Assembly: GCA_934717855.1 (NCBI GenBank)
Contig: CAKUZI010000004.1
Coordinates: 1-64,000, forward strand
Direction of reading: 5' to 3'
DNA: 64,000 nt
DNA from: an uncultured Candidatus Melainabacteria bacterium
Lineage (GTDB): Bacteria > Cyanobacteriota > Vampirovibrionia > Gastranaerophilales > Gastranaerophilaceae
Both the position numbers and the translations under genes were made by a program. Shown here piece after piece: positions 17,539-23,891 of the stretch; position 1 is the first letter of the stretch, and every line of letters begins with the position of its first letter. A model generated the notes under the pieces. That model was not told the DNA's origin. It made no database searches and saw only the letters and a list, made by a program, of their open reading frames with translations.

Positions 17539-17936
17539 TGGAGACGAGGGGAATCGAACCCCTGTCCAAAACGGATCTTAATAAACTTCTACGAGTGTAG
17601 ATTTTAATTAGCTCAACCGATTTAGGAAAAAATCAGAACCCTGTAAATCAGCCCTAGGTTTTATTTAAAGGAAACTCTAAACCTTGCAATGTTATCTTGA
17701 TACATCTACATTGCGTCAATGCACTGCGTCTTGCATAATGGACCCATAAAGCCGGCAAGCTGGGCTCTATGAGTAGCTATAATTAGCGACTTACGCTGCT
17801 AAAGCTTGTGCTCTAGAGAAGTCTGCTTTAATTACGTTGTTAGCATTTAATTTGTTGTGCTCGTTGATAACCGAGAACAGCGCTCGGACTCGCAATCTAT
17901 CTCAACCGAACGTCCTGTCAAATCCAAAACGTCCCC
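17539..17936 (-). ncRNA. ssrA: tmRNA (ssrA)
   Basis: The 5' end GGGGACG (17936-17930) pairs with the 3' CGTCTCC-A (17546-17539), preceded by a T-arm with GGTTCGATTCC; together they form the tRNA-like domain. The tag reading frame runs from the GCT at 17844 to TAA at 17791 and encodes ANNVIKADFSRAQALAA, ending in the ALAA-type degron read by ClpXP. It is a one-piece (non-permuted) tmRNA that rescues stalled ribosomes. The 3' side is next to the end of the Mu-like element but the gene is intact. Confidence 0.95.
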
Positions 17937-17967
17937 ACGTATGTAATTTTTAATGTTCTGCTCTTTT

Positions 17968-17995
17968 ATTATAACGTATTTTTTTTATTTTTCAA
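17968..17995 (-). promoter_or_regulatory. ssrA promoter
   Basis: On the minus strand TTGAAA (17990-17995), a 16-nt spacer and TATAAT (17968-17973) lie about 32 nt before the mature tmRNA 5' end, as expected for a precursor trimmed by RNase P. Confidence 0.65.
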
Positions 17996-18046
17996 TCCCA
18001 AATAAAAGCAGAACAAATTTAAGATTTTTCAAATGAATACATAATA

Positions 18047-18826
18047 TTAAATTATCTGCGAAAATGACAAAAAATAATCCGATACAATGTTTACCAACAT
18101 TGGCAAAATCCAAATCATTATAGCTGCACCCAATACCGGTTTAAATAAGAAACTTAATTGGAAAACATTTACCTGTGGAGCTGTTTTGGAAATTACACCA
18201 AGAATAATATCTTGTCCCAATGTAGCAAGAAGAATTGGAGATGCAATTTGCAATCCCATAAACAATACATTTGACGACAATTTTACCAAATAATCCATAT
18301 TTACAACCTGATGCAAAGGAATAGTTGTCGCCCCAAGCGGGAAAATATCAATACTATGAATTAATGCGGTAATTAACCAGTAAATTCCACCTAATTGAAT
18401 GAAAATTATTAGCCCTAAAAGTTGGAAACATTTTCCGACAATTGACACTTGTGATGACGTTGTGGGGTCTAAAACCATTGCAGAAGATAAACCCATTTGC
18501 ATATTTACCATATCGCCACCGGCATCAACTGCTAACAAAATTAATTGTGCAATGTAACCAATCAATGCACCTACTACAAAATTTAAGAGAATAGAAAGCG
18601 CGAAAGAACCCTGAATAACATGAATATCCGGCTTAACCGTAATTGTTAAAATAATTGTCATAAGCAAGGCAAGCGCAATTTTAACCATTCCCGGAATTTC
18701 TTTTCTGTTAAATACCGGAGCAAGTCTAAAAAAGCCCAACATTCTTGCGAAAATAAAAATTCCGCCGGCAAGATAGGCATTCATCATTGGAAACATTTTC
18801 ATTAATTCTGAAATAATTTGTTCCAC
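18047..18826 (-). CDS. fliR: Flagellar export protein FliR
   Basis: The 259-residue membrane protein has about six hydrophobic segments and FliR family words (FARMLGFFRLAPVFNRKEIPGMVKI cut to FRLAPVFNRKEIPGMVKI, residues 32-49; GEMVN-like region reading GGDMVNMQMGLSSAMVLDPT). FliR is part of the FliPQR export gate of the flagellar type III secretion system. Translation starts at a GTG (18826) with GGAAGG, 6 nt after the end of fliQ whose last codons contain the SD. It is the last gene of the operon. Confidence 0.93.
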   Translation of the reverse strand: MEQIISELMKMFPMMNAYLAGGIFIFARMLGFFRLAPVFNRKEIPGMVKIALALLMTIILTITVKPDIHVIQGSFALSILLNFVVGALIGYIAQLILLAVDAGGDMVNMQMGLSSAMVLDPTTSSQVSIVGKCFQLLGLIIFIQLGGIYWLITALIHSIDIFPLGATTIPLHQVVNMDYLVKLSSNVLFMGLQIASPILLATLGQDIILGVISKTAPQVNVFQLSFLFKPVLGAAIMIWILPMLVNIVSDYFLSFSQII

Positions 18827-18831
18827 TTACA

Positions 18832-19320
18832 CTACCTTCCTATAATCTTATTAGTTTCTACGAAATTAGGTTTTGGCATAGGAGTTTGCGGACTTGCAAA
18901 ATACTTAGTTTTTTGTTGTTTGTCAACAAATGGGACTTTCCCTGGGTGTTTCATCAAATAATCAATATCTGATTGATTTTTGAATTTGTCATTCATTTCT
19001 CTTTCAAACGGGGATGTATATTTATAGTAGTCTGCCGGCAAAACATAGGCGTCATTTTTAGAAACAAGGTTGAATGCTATGGACATACCGTCAGTGAAAA
19101 AGCCTTTCAACATATTTATAAATCCGATACCACCAATAACAATTACAAGGAAAACACCAAGAATTTTAGGCGCTGCGGCAATTGTTTGCTCTTGAACCTG
19201 TGTAACAGCCTGTAAAATACCGACTACAAGACCGATACCTGCCGCAACAAGTACGCAAGGCATAGATATTGCAAGCATTATCAAAAATCCTTTTGCTAAA
19301 TATTCTACTAAAACTTCCAT
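18832..19320 (-). CDS. fliQ: Flagellar export protein FliQ with unusual C-terminal extension
   Basis: The 162-residue protein carries the two-helix FliQ core in residues 1-88 (VAAGIGLVVGILQAVTQVQEQ is the family signature; the quoted core is GLVVGILQAVTQVQEQT). FliQ is normally about 90 residues. Here a hydrophilic tail of about 75 residues follows (YVLPADYYKYTSPFEREMND, ending TNKIIGR). The tail would lie on one side of the membrane next to the export gate. SD GAGG precedes the ATG. A 208-bp repeat-bearing gap separates it from fliP. Confidence 0.92.
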   Translation of the reverse strand: MEVLVEYLAKGFLIMLAISMPCVLVAAGIGLVVGILQAVTQVQEQTIAAAPKILGVFLVIVIGGIGFINMLKGFFTDGMSIAFNLVSKNDAYVLPADYYKYTSPFEREMNDKFKNQSDIDYLMKHPGKVPFVDKQQKTKYFASPQTPMPKPNFVETNKIIGR

Positions 19321-19528
19321 TTTTTTCCTCTTCTTTGTGTTGGTTATCTATTTTGAGTTGTCAGGTAGTGCCTGACCAACCTTCTTTTGTATTGAGTTGG
19401 GTAAGTATACCCAACCTACCGTAACTGGTTTTGACATTGTCGGCGAGGTTGGGTCCGACTTATACTACTTTTACCTGTAACGGACTTTGCCTCTTAGCCT
19501 CTTAGCTGCTTAACCACGCCTAGCTACA
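19321..19528. repeat. Hairpin-rich dispersed repeat inside the flagellar operon
   Basis: The gap between fliP and fliQ holds nested palindromes (GTCAGGTAGTGCCTGAC at about 19359; GTTGGGTAAGTATACCCAAC at about 19396) and words that recur elsewhere in the window: TGTAACGGAC (also in the 37227 repeat) and CTTAGCTGCTTA (also in the priA insertion). No ORF with an SD is present. The hairpins may pause or partly terminate fliOPQR transcription. Confidence 0.55.
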
Positions 19529-20170
19529 TCAATTGTAACTCGTCACGAGCCCCTGAACTATCAGCGCCCAACCGTCTACTGCAATAAATATCAGCAGTTT
19601 AAACGGCAAAGAGATAATCGTTGGTGACAACATAAACATGCCGAGTGCAAGCAAAATATTTGCGACAACAAGGTCTAGCACAATAAATGGTACAAATATA
19701 ATAAAACCGATTTCAAAAGCTGTTTTAAGTTCGCTTATAATGAATGCAGGAGCTACTTGCCAAACAGTAATTTCATCAGGAGATTTTGGTGGAGCTCCTT
19801 TAGAAGCTTCGACGAAAAACGCCAAGTCGCTTTCCCTTGTTTGTTTCATCATAAATTCTTTTAACGGTTTTGAACCCTCATTTATTGCTTCAACAATATT
19901 TTGATTTTTTTGGTAAGGAACAGAGCCCATATCATACATTTTTTGGAAAGTTCCCCCCATAGTATAGAAAGTCAAAATCATTGCCAAGCCGATAATTACA
20001 ATTGACGGAGGTACTTGTTGAGTACCCATTGCTGTTTTTAGCATTGAAAATACTATAACAAATCTTAAAAAACTTGTCATACAGCAAAAAATCAATGGTA
20101 TTAATGAAAATACTGTCATTAATATCAACATTTGTAATACAGGGTTCATATCTTTTATAATTGTTTCCAT
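19529..20170 (-). CDS. fliP: Flagellar export protein FliP
   Basis: The 213-residue protein matches the FliP family along its length: SLIPLIFCCMTSFLRFVIVF (about 21-40), VPPSIVIIGLAMILTFY (about 53-69), FIISELKTAFEIGFIIFVPF (about 142-161), and the C-terminal FKLLIFIAVDGWALI. FliP forms the pentameric core of the export gate. There is no long N-terminal signal extension as in enterobacteria. It is separated by 9 nt from fliO. Confidence 0.95.
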   Translation of the reverse strand: METIIKDMNPVLQMLILMTVFSLIPLIFCCMTSFLRFVIVFSMLKTAMGTQQVPPSIVIIGLAMILTFYTMGGTFQKMYDMGSVPYQKNQNIVEAINEGSKPLKEFMMKQTRESDLAFFVEASKGAPPKSPDEITVWQVAPAFIISELKTAFEIGFIIFVPFIVLDLVVANILLALGMFMLSPTIISLPFKLLIFIAVDGWALIVQGLVTSYN

Positions 20171-20179
20171 TTTATTCCT

Positions 20180-20608
20180 CTATATATTATTGATTATGTT
20201 TTTAAAAACTTTTTTAGGTTGTTTGTTTTGTTGACGTTTGGGGAAAGTTACAATTTCCGGCAATTCGTCTACACTTGAATTAGTTTGAACGTTTTTTGAA
20301 CGTAAAATTGATTTTTCATTAGTTTCGTTGTTAGAAAAATTTTGCATTTCAGAAGTATAAGAAGAATTTTCACCTAATTTTGAAATAAGACTAGTTCTTC
20401 CTACATCAGAAGCAACTAAAAATCTTTCATTGCCGGCTCTGACAACAAAAATTTCTTTCCGAGGCCCAACACTGATACAATCTTCTACATTCAAAAATTT
20501 AGATTTTGAACCTGTGGTAAAAGAGAATTTTTTGTAAACAAATACTGCTAGGAAAATTATTCCTACCATTGCGATTGTATAAACTATAAAATTTACCATA
20601 TATCCCAT
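20180..20608 (-). CDS. fliO: FliO-like flagellar assembly protein
   Basis: The 142-residue protein has one N-terminal membrane segment (about 5-24) followed by a FliO-type domain (LNVEDCISVGPRKEIFVVRAGNERFLVASD, best seen as SVGPRKEIFVVRAGNERFLV). The C-terminal 50 residues are polar and low in complexity. FliO helps FliP assemble. Its position immediately before fliP supports the call. The SD is GAGGAGG. The dispersed repeat at 20631-20730 lies directly upstream. Confidence 0.82.
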   Translation of the reverse strand: MGYMVNFIVYTIAMVGIIFLAVFVYKKFSFTTGSKSKFLNVEDCISVGPRKEIFVVRAGNERFLVASDVGRTSLISKLGENSSYTSEMQNFSNNETNEKSILRSKNVQTNSSVDELPEIVTFPKRQQNKQPKKVFKNIINNI

Positions 20609-20630
20609 GTGTTCCTCCTCTTGTTATTTT

Positions 20631-20730
20631 AGTGAATAGTGATTAGTGAGTGGTGAATAGTTCGTTACTGTTGAAGATATTTTTGAATAATTGTCTTTTC
20701 ACGTTTCACTTCTCACAATTTACTACTCAC
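20631..20730. repeat. Dispersed palindromic repeat, family A copy 1
   Basis: The left arm is built from GTGAATAGTGATTAGTGAGT-type heptads and the right arm from the complement (TTCACTTCTCAC, TACTACTCAC). The same arms occur at 36849, 37227, 40453 and 41231. It sits between fliO and the FliM/N-like gene. Confidence 0.7.
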
Positions 20731-21927
20731 CTATATGTCCTCATCTTCCAGTTCAAAGTCGCTGTAGTCAAATTCGTCTTCTTCTGAATTCCCTTCGTTT
20801 TCATTATCTTCCTGTTGAAGTTGATTTTCGTCCATCTCCATTGATTCATCTGAAAAATCATCTGACATAGGCTGTTCTTCTTCACTTGTTAAAGCTGTTT
20901 CTTCTGTAGTTCCGTTTTTAGGAGCATTAGCAATAACTTCGTCAATTTTAACTCCATATCTGTCGTTTACGATAACCAATTCTCCTTTTGCAATCGGTTT
21001 ATTTTCAACGCTCAAGGTAACTTTATTGTCGTAAATAGAAGTCAAGTCAACAACAAGTCCTTCCTCAATATTTTTCAATTCTCCGAGGGTAATTTTTACC
21101 GTATCAAATTGAGCCTCCATCTCAACTTCAATACTATCCCAAAGATTTGTATTCTCTGTCATTTCTTCACTTCCTCCATCATTATCAACCGGTATTACCA
21201 GCCCCAAATTTGGGTTTAAATTAATATCTGTTTCGTAATCCTTAAATTTTAAAATCATGTGATCTGTATTGCTGTTGTCCAGAACAACAATATCATCAAG
21301 CCCGATATTTTTCACATCAATAAGTTTTAATCTTGTTGAGCCAATTTTTACTGCAACATCAATGATGCTTGATGTAAAATCGCCATAATCAAACTTATCT
21401 TCTTGAGATGAAACAACATCAGGATTTAAAAGTTCTTCAGGTAAAGTTATAATAAATTTTGCCACTTGATTTGTTTCAGTATCTTTTATCAAAAAGTTTA
21501 AATGAATTACATCAAAATTAGAACGTTTTAATTCTGGCGGAGCCGGTGTAAAAAATTTAGACATAGAATTAAACATATAGTCATTAAATGATGTAATGAT
21601 TTTAGCTTCCAAGTCTGTTAGTTTATTCAAATTAAAACGGGAATTTGGTTTACCTAAAGCTCTATCAAGGATAATTCCAACAGCTTTTTCAGAAGATCTG
21701 AAAAACATGTCGTGAAGCTTATCAATACGAACTTTCGTGACAAAATAAGGTTCTTTATCCATCAATGTATTTATATTTTTGCTAATCCCAATCAAAATAA
21801 ATTGTAAACCATCAAGGAAAAATTCATCACTGGAAGCTTGGACAATTTGAGGATAATTGTTTGCAAACCAGTTGTATTGCGCATACAACTCTTTATAATC
21901 TATTGAATTTATATTTTGGTTTACCAT
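20731..21927 (-). CDS. FliM/FliN-like protein with two SPOA domains and acidic tail
   Basis: The 398-residue protein has an N-terminal alpha/beta region with weak CheC/FliM character (1-170), a first SPOA-like segment (about 180-225, SSIIDVAVKIGSTRLKLIDV then GLDDIVVLD) and a clear second SPOA domain (about 265-325, DTVKITLGELKNIEEGLVVD then PIAKGELVIVNDRYGVKI). It ends with about 65 very acidic residues. SPOA proteins form the C-ring that binds FliG and the export ATPase. Two SPOA copies in one chain resemble YscQ/SctQ or fused FliM-FliN. It is the head of the fliOPQR operon, with SD AAGGGA. Confidence 0.78.
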   Translation of the reverse strand: MVNQNINSIDYKELYAQYNWFANNYPQIVQASSDEFFLDGLQFILIGISKNINTLMDKEPYFVTKVRIDKLHDMFFRSSEKAVGIILDRALGKPNSRFNLNKLTDLEAKIITSFNDYMFNSMSKFFTPAPPELKRSNFDVIHLNFLIKDTETNQVAKFIITLPEELLNPDVVSSQEDKFDYGDFTSSIIDVAVKIGSTRLKLIDVKNIGLDDIVVLDNSNTDHMILKFKDYETDINLNPNLGLVIPVDNDGGSEEMTENTNLWDSIEVEMEAQFDTVKITLGELKNIEEGLVVDLTSIYDNKVTLSVENKPIAKGELVIVNDRYGVKIDEVIANAPKNGTTEETALTSEEEQPMSDDFSDESMEMDENQLQQEDNENEGNSEEDEFDYSDFELEDEDI

Positions 21928-22111
21928 ATTTATCCCTTAGTCTGTATAATGATGAGCTTTCCCCATAAATACAATAGAATAATTATGTCTACTTCACATC
22001 AATCATTTAATGGATATTTTGCAAAAAGCAATTTAATTTTCCGATTATAAAATGATAAAAATTTTTATGAGTTACTTTCACACAATTTATTTACTTATTA
22101 AACCGATTTAT

Positions 22112-22117
22112 TATACA
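22112..22117 (+). promoter_or_regulatory. -10 box 8 nt before the hemW ATG
   Basis: TATACA (22112-22117) is followed after ATCAATCT by the ATG at 22126, with a weak -35 TTTACT at 22090. No SD is visible between them, so the transcript is probably leaderless or nearly so. Confidence 0.45.
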
Positions 22118-22125
22118 ATCAATCT

Positions 22126-23214
22126 ATGCCAAAGAATGTTTATATACATATTCCGTTTTGTAAATCAAAATGCAAATACTGCTCATTTGTTTCTTTTCCT
22201 AAACTTGAGCAGAAAGCGCAATATATTAATGCTCTTGTTGAAGAAATACAAACTAAATACAATGGAGAATTGCTAAATACATTATATTTTGGAGGCGGAA
22301 CTCCGTCTCTTTTGACAATTGAGGAATTTTCAAAAATTATAAAATTATTTAATTTTGATGAAAAAACAGAAATTACAACCGAACTTAATCCGGAAACAAT
22401 AAATGCGCAATATTTACAAAATTTGAAAAAAATCGGAATAAATCGCTTGAGTTTTGGCTGTCAAACTTTTAAAGATGAAATTTTAAAGCTTATCGGGCGC
22501 CGACATTCTTCAACGGATGTTAAAAATGCCGTAAAATTAGCGCAAGAAGCAGGATTTAAAAATATTAGCCTCGACTTTATATATGGGCTTCCGCAACAAA
22601 CAATTGAAGATTTTGAAAATGATTTAAAAACAGCTATTTCATTGGGTATTCAACATGTTTCATTGTATGGGTTAAAAATTGAAGAAAATTGTTATTTTTA
22701 TAAAAAACCTCCGCAAAATATTCCTGATGAAGATGCTCAAGCTGATATGTATTTGAAAGCAATTGAGATTATGACAAATAATAAATTTGAACATTATGAA
22801 ATCAGCAATTTTGCTAAAAATGGCTTTGAATCCCGTCATAATTTGAATTATTGGGATAATAATACTTATTATGGCTTTGGAGTAGCTTCTCACGGTTATG
22901 AAAATGGAATAAGATATTTTAATCCAATTACGTTAGAAGAATATATAAACAATCCAACTGTTCATAAATCTAGCCATAAACTCTCTAAACAAGAACAGTT
23001 AGAAGAAGAAATTTTTCTAGGATTTCGCAAAATGAGCGGAATAAATGTCGAAAATATTAATAAGAAATTTAATATTGATTTCTGTAAAAAGTATGCTACA
23101 ACATTGAATAAGTATGTTTCTTATAAGTATCTAAAAGAAACTAATACAGGATTTAAGCTAACAGATAACGGCATTTTAATCAGTAATGTCATTTTATCGG
23201 AATTTTTGGATTAA
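22126..23214 (+). CDS. hemW: HemW-like radical SAM protein (CPO-III-like haem chaperone)
   Basis: The 362-residue protein has the radical SAM cluster motif CKSKCKYC (CX3CX2C, about 12-19) preceded by YIHIPF, then FGGGTPSLL (SAM-binding GGGTP), ELNPET and NRLSFGCQTF. HemW inserts haem into respiratory enzymes; true HemN, which makes protoporphyrinogen IX, is about 450 residues, so length favours HemW. The ATG at 22126 is chosen because the family N-terminus (YIHIPFC) starts four residues later. A terminator follows 10 nt after the stop. Confidence 0.88.
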   Translation: MPKNVYIHIPFCKSKCKYCSFVSFPKLEQKAQYINALVEEIQTKYNGELLNTLYFGGGTPSLLTIEEFSKIIKLFNFDEKTEITTELNPETINAQYLQNLKKIGINRLSFGCQTFKDEILKLIGRRHSSTDVKNAVKLAQEAGFKNISLDFIYGLPQQTIEDFENDLKTAISLGIQHVSLYGLKIEENCYFYKKPPQNIPDEDAQADMYLKAIEIMTNNKFEHYEISNFAKNGFESRHNLNYWDNNTYYGFGVASHGYENGIRYFNPITLEEYINNPTVHKSSHKLSKQEQLEEEIFLGFRKMSGINVENINKKFNIDFCKKYATTLNKYVSYKYLKETNTGFKLTDNGILISNVILSEFLD

Positions 23215-23224
23215 TCTACATTAA

Positions 23225-23252
23225 GAAAGCCCGTTCTAGACGGGCTTTTCTA
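23225..23252 (+). terminator. Rho-independent terminator after hemW
   Basis: The stem GAAAGCCCG/CGGGCTTTTC encloses TTCTAGA and ends in a T stretch. The complementary A run also allows function for the convergent gene at 23286-23723. Confidence 0.85.
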
Positions 23253-23285
23253 ATTTTGTTATAAAATTTATTATTTTTATGTTGT

Positions 23286-23723
23286 TTAAGTTGTAGCATT
23301 CGTAGCATTACCGGCAGCTTGTTCTCCGGTTGTGGTAGCGTTACTAGTAGCTTCTTCAGCACCTTTTCTGCCAAACCAGCCTGTAACTTTATTCCAAACG
23401 CTTTTCGCGTTGTCACCAACAGCGTGAGCCCAGTTTTGAGCTTTTTCCATAAATTTAAGATCTGTACCTTCAACTTTTTTTAATTTCCCCTTGCCAACTG
23501 CAATTCCTAAGCCGATATATGTAGCAGCTGCAAGAGCTAAAAGCCCTCCAATAATAACCGGAGCTTTACTTTTTTTCTTTTCTTCGCCCACTTTTTCAAA
23601 AGAATCAACAGGAGCATCTGCTAGAGGCGCTGAAAATTGACTTGGAGCACTTATTAAATCTTGTGTATTTTGTGCGGGTGCAATATCACCTTTAAAACTT
23701 ACACCAGATACAGAATTTAACAT
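23286..23723 (-). CDS. Small single-pass membrane protein with 'VSFKG' N-terminus
   Basis: The 145-residue protein is not recognised. The start at 23723 has AAGGAGG 6 nt upstream; an earlier in-frame start at 23744 would swallow that SD. It begins MLNSVSGVSFKGDI, has a proline/alanine-rich polar stretch, one membrane helix (APVIIGGLLALAAATYIGLG, about 54-73), an amphipathic segment (KFMEKAQNWAHAVGDNAKSV) and an alanine/threonine-rich tail. The N-terminal 'SFxG' motif is also found in the CheR-like protein at 45694-46458. It is a single gene. Confidence 0.7.
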   Translation of the reverse strand: MLNSVSGVSFKGDIAPAQNTQDLISAPSQFSAPLADAPVDSFEKVGEEKKKSKAPVIIGGLLALAAATYIGLGIAVGKGKLKKVEGTDLKFMEKAQNWAHAVGDNAKSVWNKVTGWFGRKGAEEATSNATTTGEQAAGNATNATT

Positions 23724-23891
23724 AAAAAACCTCCTTTTACACACATTGGTTATACATATTAAAAACGACTAATAGGATTATTTTGTCTAAAAAGTAAAAC
23801 TTTTTCAATATTTGTTACAAAAGTTTACAAAAATTTTGGAATATTTTTTTGTCTCGTGTCATCTTACATGTTATAGAGGAGAAAAATAAGC

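Noticed and set aside
17539..17560. ssrA as attachment site of the Mu-like element
   Set aside because: Mu/Tn552-type transposases do not use tRNA-like att sites, the tmRNA is intact, and no duplicated 3' end was found at the other side near 13300.
23216..23473. 85-codon minus-strand ORF overlapping the 23286 gene
   Set aside because: It overlaps the hemW terminator and is out of frame with the SD-supported gene.
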